Positions 7,407 to 15,839 of a stretch of 42,021 nucleotides of DNA are shown here, one piece after another. The translations under genes and the position numbers were made by a program. Source of the DNA: Bacteroidota bacterium (GTDB lineage: Bacteria > Bacteroidota > Bacteroidia > Chitinophagales > Chitinophagaceae); the NCBI GenBank assembly GCA_023433345.1, contig JAEZDA010000078.1:1-42021 (forward strand), written 5' to 3'. Positions within the stretch are counted from its first letter, which is position 1. Every line of letters begins with the position of its first letter. Below the pieces are notes generated by a model. The model was not told the DNA's origin and made no database searches. It saw only the letters and a list, made by a program, of their open reading frames with translations.

Positions 7407-8474
7407 TCACTCCACCCACTCGGCAATAAAAATATTCGTATCGCGACTGCCGCCATTGTTGCGGTTGCTGCTAAAAACAATTTTCTTACCATCGGGGCTG
7501 AACATAGGAAATGCATCAAATCCTTTATCACGGGACACCTTTCGGAGGTTAGTGCCATCAGCATTCAGCAGGTACATGTTAAAAGGAAAGCCGCGCCTGT
7601 ATTCGTGGTTACTGCAAAAAATTATATTCCCATCCGGCGTAAAGTTTGGCGCCCAATTAGCCTGACCGAGACTTGTAACCTGGCGAGCATCTGAACCATC
7701 CACATTGCACATCCACAATTCCATATTTGTCGGTGCAACCAAACCCTGAGCAAGCAGGTCAAAATAATCCTTCAACTCAGCCTCTGTTCGCGGCCGTGAA
7801 GCTCTCCACAATATTTTTGTACCGTCCGGACTAAACCACGCGCCACCATCGTAGCCCGGCATGTTAGTGATCCTTTTTACCTTCTTGCCCTTTAGGTTCA
7901 TGGTGTACAATTCAAGGTCACCGTCACGCATAGACGTAAATACCATTAGGTCGCCCTTTGGCGAAATTGTCGCTTCGGCATCATATCCCTTGGTTTTAGT
8001 AAGGCGCTTCACAATTTTGCCGTTAGTATCGGCTTTAAAAATATCAAAGCTCTCATAGATCGGCCAGATGTACCGGTTGCCATGCTTTGCACGATCAGGC
8101 GTTGGCGGGCATTCAGTTCCTCCCAGGTGCGTGGAGCCATAAACAACATGCTTTCCGTCAGGATAGAAATACGCACACGTGGTTCTTCCTGTGCCGGTAC
8201 TTACCAACTTGGGCACAAATGGTTCGCCTGCTTCCGGTATCCTTCCCATCCAGATCTGATCGCACATGATGCCTTCCTTCGGAGCCGTTTTTTGAAAAAT
8301 CAGGTATTTGCCATCATAGCTGAAATAGGCCTCAGCATTGTCTCCGCCAAAGGTCAACTGGCGGATATTCTTAAAATGAGTTTCTCCTTCAAAATGGATC
8401 GAATCACTTGCCGGTTGCGCAAATAAACCTGAAGAAAAAAATAACAGCGCACAGGCAGAAAACAGTCGCTTCAT
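7407..8474 (-). CDS. Periplasmic TolB-like/PD40 beta-propeller protein
   Basis: A 355-residue exported protein: signal peptide 1-19 (ends SSGLFAQ), then repeated PD40/WD40-like blades with the usual signatures FSYDGKYLIFQ, SPKGDLMVFTS, FSPDGTKILW, FTPDGNIIFCSN and FSPDGKKIVFSS. Each blade pairs a reporter strand with a line such as ELYTMNLKGKKVKRIT. This is the six-bladed TolB C-terminal type of propeller without the TolB N-terminal domain. Such proteins are common in Bacteroidota and likely bind proteins or peptides in the periplasm; the partner is not known. Single gene with its own -7 box upstream. Confidence 0.85.
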   Translation of the reverse strand: MKRLFSACALLFFSSGLFAQPASDSIHFEGETHFKNIRQLTFGGDNAEAYFSYDGKYLIFQKTAPKEGIMCDQIWMGRIPEAGEPFVPKLVSTGTGRTTCAYFYPDGKHVVYGSTHLGGTECPPTPDRAKHGNRYIWPIYESFDIFKADTNGKIVKRLTKTKGYDAEATISPKGDLMVFTSMRDGDLELYTMNLKGKKVKRITNMPGYDGGAWFSPDGTKILWRASRPRTEAELKDYFDLLAQGLVAPTNMELWMCNVDGSDARQVTSLGQANWAPNFTPDGNIIFCSNHEYRRGFPFNMYLLNADGTNLRKVSRDKGFDAFPMFSPDGKKIVFSSNRNNGGSRDTNIFIAEWVE

Positions 8475-8497
8475 AAAATCACTAATTTTTTGAGGCG

Positions 8498-8505
8498 CAA
8501 AGATA
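8498..8505 (-). promoter_or_regulatory. -7 box for the PD40 propeller gene
   Basis: TATCTTTG on the minus strand is a perfect TAnnTTTG match, 24 bp before the ATG at 8474. No TTTG at the -33 position is seen, so only the -7 element is supported. Confidence 0.5.
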
Positions 8506-8572
8506 CTTAGAGAGTTGGAGGGTTTTGTACTGAAATTGTCATCAAATGGTCACCTCTGCCTAATTTTACCTG

Positions 8573-9361
8573 GTGAGATTATATTTAATTATACTGTCAG
8601 TGATAATGTTCACTGCATGCGGATCGAAAAAATCCACGGAACAAAAAAACGTTTTTAAATCAAGGGCAGAGCTTTTGAGAGACAGCGTGGATCGTTATCC
8701 TGATTCGTTGATCTTTCTGGAAAACCTGGTTCAACACTATCGTGACAGTGGCCGCTATGATAAGGCTATAGAGGAAACTGAATCAAAATTGAAACAAGAT
8801 AGTGGAAATGCAAGGTTGTTTGAGATGCTTGCAATTCTTCATTTTGAACAGGAAGATACTACTTCAGCAATAAAGGCATTCGAGCAGGCTGTAAACCTTG
8901 AGCCCATCCCTCAATACATGATTTCTCTCGGAACTATGTATGCACAAACCAGGAATGCACGAACACTCCGCCTGATGGATCTTCTTATCCGTGAGTATCC
9001 AAAATTTAAAAAAGAATCACATTTTGTGAAAGGTCTATATTATTCTGCCACCGAAAAATTTCAGGATGCAATTGCAGAATACAACAAGGCCCTGGATATT
9101 AGCTTCACTTTTATGGAGGCGTACCGGGAAAAATCGATCGCATTATATGAACTTGGTTTGTATGAAAAGTCTCTTGAAGTAATTACCAAAGCAGTTACTT
9201 TGCAGAACAACTACGAAGAAGGCTATTATTACCAGGGTAAGGTGCTGGAAAAACTTAACAGGAAGAATGATGCTATTGAATGTTATCGAACGGCCCTGCT
9301 GTATGCGCCCGATTATGCAGAAGCCCGTGAATCTTTAAACCGGCTTGAAAATAAAAAATAA
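8573..9361 (+). CDS. TPR-repeat lipoprotein
   Basis: A 262-residue lipoprotein: short hydrophobic leader and lipobox FTAC with Cys16. The rest is tetratricopeptide repeats from about residue 40 to 258, clearest in YDKAIEETESKLKQDSGN, TSAIKAFEQAVNLEP, FQDAIAEYNKALDIS, YEKSLEVITKAVTLQNNY and NDAIECYRTALLYAPDY. TPRs bind other proteins, so an assembly or scaffold role at the envelope is likely, but no partner is evident. The start is GTG at 8573: the next Met is residue 12, which would destroy the signal peptide. The stop is 4 bp before the rpe ATG, so the two genes are probably cotranscribed. Confidence 0.85.
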   Translation: MRLYLIILSVIMFTACGSKKSTEQKNVFKSRAELLRDSVDRYPDSLIFLENLVQHYRDSGRYDKAIEETESKLKQDSGNARLFEMLAILHFEQEDTTSAIKAFEQAVNLEPIPQYMISLGTMYAQTRNARTLRLMDLLIREYPKFKKESHFVKGLYYSATEKFQDAIAEYNKALDISFTFMEAYREKSIALYELGLYEKSLEVITKAVTLQNNYEEGYYYQGKVLEKLNRKNDAIECYRTALLYAPDYAEARESLNRLENKK

Positions 9362-9365
9362 TAAA

Positions 9366-10016
9366 ATGGCAATAATAGCGCCCTCCCTCCTCTCGGCAAA
9401 CTTTCTGATGCTTGAAAATGATTGCAAGATGCTGAATGAAAGTGAGGCAGAATGGTTTCATCTTGATGTAATGGATGGAAGATTTGTTCCCAACATCTCA
9501 TTTGGACCAATGATCATTGACTTTATCAGGAAGGCGACCAATAAAGTATGTGATGTGCACCTGATGATCGAAGAGCCTGAAAAATATGCAGAGGCTTTTA
9601 AAAATGCAGGTGCAGACAATCTTTCGGTACATGTTGAAGCCTGTACACATCTTCATCGGAATATCCAACAGATAAAATCTCTTGGAATGAAAGCCGGGGT
9701 GGCAATAAACCCGCACACTTCTCTCTCCACTCTTGAGAACGTTCTTCATGATATCGACCTGGTATGCATGATGAGTGTGAACCCGGGCTTCGGCGGGCAA
9801 TCCTTTATTGAACACACCTATCAGAAGATCAGGGATCTGAAAAATATGATCAAAGAAAAAGGATTGAACGTGCTGATAGAGATAGACGGAGGAGTTTCAA
9901 CGGCTAATGCTTCCCAAATAGTACAGGCCGGCGCCGATGTACTGGTTGCAGGCAATGCCGTTTTTAAATCAACCGATCCGATGGCCACAATCTCCGCACT
10001 AAAGAGATCTGTTTAA
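9366..10016 (+). CDS. rpe: Ribulose-phosphate 3-epimerase
   Basis: Interconverts ribulose 5-phosphate and xylulose 5-phosphate in the pentose phosphate pathway; a TIM-barrel metalloenzyme. Visible signatures: IAPSLLSANF at the N-terminus, FHLDVMDGRFVPNISFG with the metal and catalytic Asp, DVHLMIEEP, MSVNPGFGGQSF and the phosphate-binding end EIDGGVS...VQAGADVLVAGNAVF. Length 216 residues is standard. I place the start at the ATG at 9366 rather than the in-frame TTG at 9345, because the family begins directly with Ala-x-Ile-Ala-Pro-Ser and the TTG lies inside the preceding gene. It follows the TPR lipoprotein by 4 bp. Confidence 0.96.
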   Translation: MAIIAPSLLSANFLMLENDCKMLNESEAEWFHLDVMDGRFVPNISFGPMIIDFIRKATNKVCDVHLMIEEPEKYAEAFKNAGADNLSVHVEACTHLHRNIQQIKSLGMKAGVAINPHTSLSTLENVLHDIDLVCMMSVNPGFGGQSFIEHTYQKIRDLKNMIKEKGLNVLIEIDGGVSTANASQIVQAGADVLVAGNAVFKSTDPMATISALKRSV

Positions 10017-10051
10017 AAAAAAATTGCCTGGATTATATATCTTCATTTCTC

Positions 10052-12550
10052 ATGAAATGGTTGCTCGCTTTTTTCCTGCTTATTTCAAACTTCGTTTATG
10101 CTCAACCGAAAGTTGCCATAGTCACCGGGAAAGTGGTTGATGAAAATGAGTTGCCACTCGCCGGCGTATCAGTTATCATTCTTGGTAAACAAAAAGGCGT
10201 ATCTACCAATGAAGACGGCACCTTCAGCATTTCATTACAGGCGCAACGGGCTACGGCACTTATTTTCTCTCATACCGGTTATTACGATCATCAAAGGAAT
10301 TTTTATTTGAGTGAGAATGAACAGGAAAATATTCTAATCCGTTTGAAAAGGTCGGGGAAAGAACTGGAATCAGTAATTATAACAGATGAAAGGGAAAGAA
10401 AGGAAGCGGGATTGGTTTCACTTGACCCAAAAAATGCAATTCAAATTCCCGGAGTTGCAGGCGGCGTTGAAGCCATGATCAAAACCATTGTCGGAAGCAA
10501 CAACGAGCTTACTTCCCAATACAACGTGCGTGGCGGAAATTTTGATGAAAATCTTGTGTACATAAATGATTTTGAAGTTTACAGGCCATACCTTGTTAGC
10601 AGTGGGCAACAGGAAGGCCTCAGCCTGATCAATCCTGAACTTGCCCGAGGTATTCAATTCTATAACGGCGCCTTCCCGGCGAAATATGGAGACAAAATGA
10701 GCAGCGTGCTTGATATCTCCTACCGTAAACCCAAAGTGTTCGGAGGTTCTGCCTACGCTGGTTTACTTGAGCAGGGGCTTCATTTAGAAGGAACTGCTCT
10801 TAAAAATAAGTTCTCTTTTATTACGGGTGTAAGAAATAAAAGTAACCGCAACCTTTTGAGCAACCAACCTACTGTGGGCTCTTACCTTCCCTCGGCATCT
10901 GACGTACAGGCATTTGTTACATGGCAGGCTTCACCCAAATTTCAAATTGAATTGCTGGGAATTTATTCAGTATCACGGTTCGATTTTTCACCGGAATCGG
11001 TAAAGAAAACAACCTCAGTATTTTCTCCTCTGGTAACTGCGAACCTTGGGCTAGATATCTATTTCGAAGGTCAGGAAAAAGACAGTTATAAGAGCAGTCT
11101 CATTGGTGCCACGATAGTTCACCAGCCCACATCAAAACTCAAGTTAAGATGGATGGCCAGCAGGTTCACAGATACTGAAAAAGAAAATTTTGATATTTCA
11201 GCGGCGTATCTTTTCGGTGATCGCGACTTCGACAACAATAGCAGCACATTCGGCCAGATTGTGAACCCTCTCGGCGCCGGAGCTTACCAGGACTATGGAA
11301 GAAATAAACTGGATGTTGAAATTCTCAATTTAATGCACAAGGGATCTGTTAGTGCCGGGAAGCATTTTTTGCAATGGGGGATCGGGGTTGAGGAAAATAA
11401 AATAAATGACCGGTTGCATCAATGGCAATACCAGGATTCAGCCGGCTATTCTCTTCCTGCAAACCCTTCCTCATTAAACCTAACTTATTCGGTAAACAGT
11501 AAGGCTTCGTTGAAGGTGATGAAATATCATGCTTTTTTTCAGAACAACATCTTATTGAAGAAGGGGAATTATGATCTCACATTATCCGGCGGAATTCGCT
11601 TTCAATACAACGATTTAAATAGTGAAACACTTCTTTCACCCCGCTTCCAGGCAAGTTTAAAACCAGCCTGGAAGAAGAATATTATTTTCAAAGCCGCCGC
11701 AGGTTTGTACCACCAGCCACCCTTCTACCGGGAGTTTCGCGATTATTATGGAAGGATGAATACCAGCCAGAAAGCGCAAAAAAGTTTCCAGGCGGCAACG
11801 GGATTTGATTATAGTTTCAGAGGTGCGGGAAGCCGGCCAATGCGCCTCTCTGCTGAAATTTACTATAAAAGGATGTGGGATGTGGCGCCTTATGATATTG
11901 ATAATGTAAAGATCCGCTACCTTGGAAATAACAATGCATCTGCATATACCGCCGGTCTTGAAATAAGGCTCTTTGGAGAACTTTTAAAAGATGCAGAAAG
12001 CTGGATCAGTTTGGGCCTGATGCGTTCCAGGGAAAATCTTCAGAATGATGTTTACTATAAGTACTTTAACGCAGCGGGCGAACTGATCACATCTTCCTCT
12101 GTTGACAAAATTGTGGCAGACAGTTCGCAACAAGAGGTTGGCTACCTAAGGAGGCCTTCTGACAGGTTTATCACGCTGGGTTTGTTTTTGCAAGATTACC
12201 TTACAACCAATAAAAACTTTAAAGTTCATCTTAACCTTGTGTATGGTAGCAACATGCCTTTTAATATTCCCAACAGCGTGCGTTACAGAAATGCGCTTGT
12301 TATTGAACCCTACATCAGGGCTGATATAGGATTCAGCGCATTGTTGCTGAAGGAAAAATCCCTTCGCCGGAGTCACGATCCTTTCAGGGCCATTGAATCA
12401 GCCTGGCTTAGCTTCGAAGTTTTTAACCTGATAAATCGCGAAAACACTATATCCTATCAATTGATCCGCGATTTCTCAAACACCACCTATGCCATACCAA
12501 ATCGCCTGACTCCACGTTTATTCAATATTAAGTTATTGACAAGGTTTTGA
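10052..12550 (+). CDS. TonB-dependent receptor with carboxypeptidase-regulatory-like domain
   Basis: An 832-residue outer-membrane protein. Signal peptide 1-18 (ends NFVYAQ), a CarboxypepD_reg-like beta-sandwich at about 23-108 (VTGKVVDENELPLAGVSVIILGKQKGVSTNEDG starts it), a plug domain at about 130-230 including YNVRGGNFDENLVYIND, then a 22-strand barrel ending in the aromatic FNIKLLTRF. It takes up a substrate using proton-motive force through TonB. The substrate cannot be deduced: no SusD partner, riboswitch or Fur-like site is visible next to it. It starts 35 bp after rpe, so readthrough is possible. Confidence 0.9.
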   Translation: MKWLLAFFLLISNFVYAQPKVAIVTGKVVDENELPLAGVSVIILGKQKGVSTNEDGTFSISLQAQRATALIFSHTGYYDHQRNFYLSENEQENILIRLKRSGKELESVIITDERERKEAGLVSLDPKNAIQIPGVAGGVEAMIKTIVGSNNELTSQYNVRGGNFDENLVYINDFEVYRPYLVSSGQQEGLSLINPELARGIQFYNGAFPAKYGDKMSSVLDISYRKPKVFGGSAYAGLLEQGLHLEGTALKNKFSFITGVRNKSNRNLLSNQPTVGSYLPSASDVQAFVTWQASPKFQIELLGIYSVSRFDFSPESVKKTTSVFSPLVTANLGLDIYFEGQEKDSYKSSLIGATIVHQPTSKLKLRWMASRFTDTEKENFDISAAYLFGDRDFDNNSSTFGQIVNPLGAGAYQDYGRNKLDVEILNLMHKGSVSAGKHFLQWGIGVEENKINDRLHQWQYQDSAGYSLPANPSSLNLTYSVNSKASLKVMKYHAFFQNNILLKKGNYDLTLSGGIRFQYNDLNSETLLSPRFQASLKPAWKKNIIFKAAAGLYHQPPFYREFRDYYGRMNTSQKAQKSFQAATGFDYSFRGAGSRPMRLSAEIYYKRMWDVAPYDIDNVKIRYLGNNNASAYTAGLEIRLFGELLKDAESWISLGLMRSRENLQNDVYYKYFNAAGELITSSSVDKIVADSSQQEVGYLRRPSDRFITLGLFLQDYLTTNKNFKVHLNLVYGSNMPFNIPNSVRYRNALVIEPYIRADIGFSALLLKEKSLRRSHDPFRAIESAWLSFEVFNLINRENTISYQLIRDFSNTTYAIPNRLTPRLFNIKLLTRF

Positions 12551-12727
12551 TTTTGGCAAACCTATTGTTAATATAACCGTGGTATGACATCCTTTAACTT
12601 TTCCACCAAATAATTGTTTTTGTGAATAAGTAAATTCGTAACCGTTTTGATTGCTTCCTATTTTGGATGAGAAGTAATTTTAATCACGTGCAGTATTTAA
12701 GCAGCACATAAAAAAAATTGAAAAACT

Positions 12728-13702
12728 TTGACAGAAACCATCATTAACCTTGACACCGTAAACCCAATCGAATTTTTTGGAGTAAACAACGGTAAACTAG
12801 ACATCTTAAAAAAGAAATTCCCATTATTAAAGATCCTGAGCCGCGGGACACAATTAAAAATGAGCGGCGCTCCCGAACAAATAGAAGAAGCTAAAGAAAA
12901 GATTGAGTTGTTGGTTCAATACCTTCAACGCAATGGTCACATGAGCGAAAACTATTTCGAACAGATCCTGGGCGGAGACGACGAAAAAGTGATCGACAAT
13001 TTCATGGACAGGAACCCGAATGATGTTTTGGTATTTGGACCAAACGGAAAGACTGTACGTGCCCGTACATCGAACCAGAAAATGATGGTTCAGGCATGCG
13101 ATAAGAATGACATACTTTTTGCCATCGGCCCTGCCGGTACCGGTAAAACCTATACGGCAGTTGCACTTGCAGTGCGCGCTCTGAAAAATAAGTTGGTAAA
13201 AAAGATCATCCTTACAAGACCAGCAGTGGAAGCTGGAGAAAGTCTGGGATTTTTACCGGGAGACCTGAAAGAGAAGATCGATCCATACCTGCGCCCATTG
13301 TATGACGCGCTTGATGATATGATACCGGCAGACAAACTCGGATATTATATGAGCACCCGAACTATTGAGATCGCTCCCCTAGCGTATATGCGTGGCCGTA
13401 CTCTGGATAATGCATTTATAATTCTGGATGAAGCGCAGAATGCAAATGATCTTCAGATCAAAATGTTTCTGACCCGTATCGGACCGAATGCTAAGGCTAT
13501 TATTACCGGCGACCCGACACAGATCGATCTGCCCAAGAATCAACAAAGTGGTTTATTCAAGGCTACGCGAATTTTGAAAAATATAGATGGCATTGCTCAT
13601 ATCGAGTTAGATGAAGAAGATGTGGTAAGGCACAGGCTCGTTAAGTCTATCATCAAAGCTTACAATAAGGAGGATGAAAAATTTACGCCTGAAAAAAAGT
13701 AA
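12728..13702 (+). CDS. phoH: PhoH-family ATPase
   Basis: A 324-residue P-loop ATPase with a KH-like N-terminal domain (about 1-70). Walker A is GPAGTGKT at 134-141, Walker B is IILDEAQ at 231-237, and TGDPTQIDLP near 265-275 is the family sensor region. PhoH proteins are implicated in RNA metabolism (a PhoH-like domain with ybeY partners in many bacteria); no ybeY is in this window. Start: an in-frame stop lies three codons upstream, and the only start before the conserved N-terminal domain is TTG at 12728; the first ATG is at residue 45. It is followed 13 bp later by the YiiX-like lipoprotein gene. The 177 bp upstream contain no clear feature. Confidence 0.93.
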   Translation: MTETIINLDTVNPIEFFGVNNGKLDILKKKFPLLKILSRGTQLKMSGAPEQIEEAKEKIELLVQYLQRNGHMSENYFEQILGGDDEKVIDNFMDRNPNDVLVFGPNGKTVRARTSNQKMMVQACDKNDILFAIGPAGTGKTYTAVALAVRALKNKLVKKIILTRPAVEAGESLGFLPGDLKEKIDPYLRPLYDALDDMIPADKLGYYMSTRTIEIAPLAYMRGRTLDNAFIILDEAQNANDLQIKMFLTRIGPNAKAIITGDPTQIDLPKNQQSGLFKATRILKNIDGIAHIELDEEDVVRHRLVKSIIKAYNKEDEKFTPEKK

Positions 13703-13715
13703 GACAGCTGAAACT

Positions 13716-14381
13716 ATGAAGAAAGTAAGGTGGCCCTTGGGCTGCCTTCTTTTTTTACTTGGCCTGGCAGCATGCTCAGCCGAAGGAAACGCCGACGTAA
13801 ATGTGACTGAAACTTCCCCTAAGGAAACAGCAAGGATCAATCGCGCATGGAGAACTGTGGGCGAACTTAAACATCATATTCGCTCCGGCGATCTCGTAAC
13901 GCGTACCGGCAACGATTTCACAAGCGAATCTTTAAGGAACCTCAACCGGCGGAACACCAAGTATTCGCATTGCGGGATCGCCATTGTTGAAAACGATACG
14001 GTGTTCGTTTATCATGCACTTGGCGGTGAGTTTAACCCTGATCAAAAAATAAAACGTGACCGATGGGAAGAATTTGCTGAACCTTACTCCAACCGTGGTG
14101 TTGGCATTTTCCGCTTTAGGCCGCACATGGTTTCCCTTCCAACCCTTAAGGAAGTGATAAGGAGTTTTATAGCACAAGGAGTAACATTTGATATGGACTT
14201 TGATCTTGCCACTGAAAATAAAATGTACTGTGCGGAATTTGTTGCTAAGAGTTTTCGGGCGGGAAGTGCCGATTCCCTAACGTTTCCTGTAAGCAGGATC
14301 AGGGATTTTGAGTTTTTTGGCGTGGACGACCTGTTTCTTCACCCGGCCTGCGACAGCATTACTGCCGCTGTTTACAAATAA
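13716..14381 (+). CDS. YiiX/YebB-like permuted NlpC/P60 lipoprotein
   Basis: A 221-residue predicted lipoprotein with lipobox GLAAC (Cys20). The mature part has the circularly permuted papain-like arrangement of the YiiX/YebB group: GDLVTRTGND near 58-67, then YSHCGIAIVEN with His85, and much later MYCAEFVAKSF with the probable nucleophile Cys172. Members are thiol hydrolases or acyltransferases of the NlpC/P60 superfamily; the substrate is unknown, and a cell wall peptide or lipid ester is possible. I prefer the ATG at 13716 to an upstream in-frame ATG at 13674 inside phoH, because the signal peptide begins there. Probably in one transcript with phoH. Confidence 0.82.
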   Translation: MKKVRWPLGCLLFLLGLAACSAEGNADVNVTETSPKETARINRAWRTVGELKHHIRSGDLVTRTGNDFTSESLRNLNRRNTKYSHCGIAIVENDTVFVYHALGGEFNPDQKIKRDRWEEFAEPYSNRGVGIFRFRPHMVSLPTLKEVIRSFIAQGVTFDMDFDLATENKMYCAEFVAKSFRAGSADSLTFPVSRIRDFEFFGVDDLFLHPACDSITAAVYK

Positions 14382-14383
14382 CA

Positions 14384-14414
14384 TTGTGCATATAAACTTT
14401 TCCTGTTATTTTAG
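14384..14414 (+). promoter_or_regulatory. Putative promoter for DUF4878-like lipoprotein gene
   Basis: TTG at 14384-14386, a 20-bp spacer and TATTTTAG at 14407-14414 (seven of eight against TAnnTTTG). The gene's ATG is 22 bp downstream. Confidence 0.4.
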
Positions 14415-14435
14415 CTCCCAAAAATAAAAACTGTT

Positions 14436-14978
14436 ATGATGAAAAAAATTATGTTGGCCTTGGTTCTTGTATCAGGCACACTACTCTTCAGTTGTAAGTC
14501 AGGTGGAGGAGATCCAAAATCTGTGCTTGCAGAATTCTTTACAGCGCTTTCTAAAAAAGATATGGCAAAGGCCCGCACATTTGCCACGGAAGACAGTAAG
14601 TCTATGCTGGATATGATGGAGATGGGAATGAATATGACAAAAGACGACAAGGAAACTGCAAAGTATTCTGAAAACAATCTTACCTATGGTGAAGTAAAGA
14701 TTGATGGAGATAAAGCTACTGTACCGGTAACAGAAAAAACCAGCGGCGAAACCATGAACTACACGCTTAAAAAAGAAAAAGGAACCTGGAAGGTGGCATT
14801 CGATAAGCAGTCAGTGATGAGCATGGGTATGGAAAAAATGAATGAACAAGGCATTAATCCAACAGATAGTATCGACGCTGCAATGGATGAATTGAAAAAT
14901 ATGGACCAGGATTCAATTAAAGCCGCGATAAACGAAGGCTTAAAAATGATCGATTCTGCTAAAGAGGCGAATCCATAA
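14436..14978 (+). CDS. DUF4878-like (NTF2-fold) lipoprotein
   Basis: A 180-residue lipoprotein with lipobox LLFSC (Cys20). Residues 25-125 have the DUF4878 pattern: a helix with VLAEFFTALSKKDMAKARTF, a middle strand pair (YGEVKIDGDKATVPV) and the closing strand KKEKGTWKVAF. This cone-shaped NTF2-like fold usually binds a ligand or partner in the periplasm, and no enzyme residues are visible. The C-terminal 50 residues are acidic and helical (SIDAAMDELKNMDQDSIKAA). A structurally similar gene is at 15074, after the terminator, suggesting an old duplication. It has its own promoter and terminator. Confidence 0.8.
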   Translation: MMKKIMLALVLVSGTLLFSCKSGGGDPKSVLAEFFTALSKKDMAKARTFATEDSKSMLDMMEMGMNMTKDDKETAKYSENNLTYGEVKIDGDKATVPVTEKTSGETMNYTLKKEKGTWKVAFDKQSVMSMGMEKMNEQGINPTDSIDAAMDELKNMDQDSIKAAINEGLKMIDSAKEANP

Positions 14979-15001
14979 TCTCACTCAATAAACTTTTTGA
15001 T

Positions 15002-15030
15002 AAGCATCCACGACAAGGGATGCTTTTTTT
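15002..15030 (+). terminator. Rho-independent terminator
   Basis: Perfect eight-base-pair stem AAGCATCC / GGATGCTT, eight-base loop, then a run of seven T (including the stem end). It lies 23 bp after the stop of the 14436-14978 gene. Confidence 0.88.
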
Positions 15031-15073
15031 ATTTGCCTCAAAACAATCGCTACCTTTATGTTCTTAGCAGTTT

Positions 15074-15478
15074 ATGATGAGATACCTTCTTTCCGCACTT
15101 TTATTGTTTCTTCTTGCAGCCTGCAATAACGACGACCGACCCACGACTGCCCTGGACACCGGGCGGGAATTTATCAGGGCAAGCTTAAATGGAGATTTCA
15201 AAAAAGCAGAACCCCTGCTTGTAAATGATGCTGAAAATAAACAGCTTTTCGATTCGTATAAAAGGTATTATGAAAAAATGCCGGCTGACCTGAAATCAAA
15301 CTATCGCAACGCTTCTTACGAGATCAATAAATTTTTAGAGGTTGATGATTCCACTACAATCATTAACTATTCAAACAGTTTTATGAAGAAGCCCATGGAT
15401 ATAAAAGTGAAAAGGGACGGAGATGTATGGGCAGTTGATTTCAAATACACTTATTCAGGTAATCTGCCCATTGATTGA
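15074..15478 (+). CDS. DUF4878-like lipoprotein, first gene of fluC-ppa operon
   Basis: A 134-residue lipoprotein with lipobox LLAAC (Cys17). The mature part again shows the NTF2-like order seen in the 14436 gene: GREFIRASLNGDFKKAEPLL helix, then STTIINYSNSF and the closing strand VKRDGDVWAVDFKY. Function unknown; no catalytic residue is evident. A TACCTTTA box at 15051-15058 (seven of eight against TAnnTTTG) may be its promoter, 16 bp before the ATG. Its TGA shares a base with the ATG of the fluoride channel gene (TGATG), so translation of the two is probably coupled. Whether the protein itself takes part in fluoride or phosphate handling is open. Confidence 0.8.
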   Translation: MMRYLLSALLLFLLAACNNDDRPTTALDTGREFIRASLNGDFKKAEPLLVNDAENKQLFDSYKRYYEKMPADLKSNYRNASYEINKFLEVDDSTTIINYSNSFMKKPMDIKVKRDGDVWAVDFKYTYSGNLPID

Positions 15479-15828
15479 TGATTAAAACCTCCATATTGGT
15501 TGGCCTCGGCGGGTTTGCAGGCACCTTACTGCGGTTTCTTGTTGGCACTTTATTTAAGAGCGGAATTTTCCCTGTTACCTTCTTCATTAACATTGTTGGC
15601 AGCTTCATTATTGGTATGATCATGGGCTCGGTATGGCGGAGCGACGTCTGGAAGGCAGCGCTTGGAATAGGCTTCTGCGGAGGATTTACAACATTTTCCG
15701 CTTTCAGCATTGAAAATGTTTTATTGTTTGAAAGAGGGAAACCGTTAATTGCTGCGGCCTATATTTTGTCAAGTGTTGCCGGAGGAATTTTTTCAGCTTA
15801 TTTGGGATATAAATTTACACACAAATAG
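15478..15828 (+). CDS. crcB: Fluoride ion channel FluC/CrcB
   Basis: A 116-residue inner-membrane protein with four hydrophobic helices. It carries the Fluc signatures: GGFAGTLLRF near 11-20, an Asn-containing NIVGSFIIG at 38-46 and GFCGGFTTFSAFS at 66-78 with the conserved TTFSxFS. FluC dimers export fluoride passively from the cytosol. The ATG at 15478 overlaps the preceding stop; an in-frame TTG one codon upstream is possible but less likely. Eleven bases after its stop comes the pyrophosphatase gene, whose product is a classical fluoride-sensitive enzyme. There is no space for a fluoride riboswitch directly upstream. Confidence 0.93.
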   Translation: MIKTSILVGLGGFAGTLLRFLVGTLFKSGIFPVTFFINIVGSFIIGMIMGSVWRSDVWKAALGIGFCGGFTTFSAFSIENVLLFERGKPLIAAAYILSSVAGGIFSAYLGYKFTHK

Positions 15829-15839
15829 ATCAAACAACT

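Noticed and set aside
9345..9365. TTG at 9345 as the rpe start
   Set aside because: It lies within the TPR gene and adds seven residues before the conserved family N-terminus; the ATG at 9366 fits better.
15440..15478. Fluoride riboswitch upstream of crcB
   Set aside because: crcB starts inside the stop codon of the previous gene, leaving no leader, and the operon leader at 15031-15073 is too short and lacks the motif.
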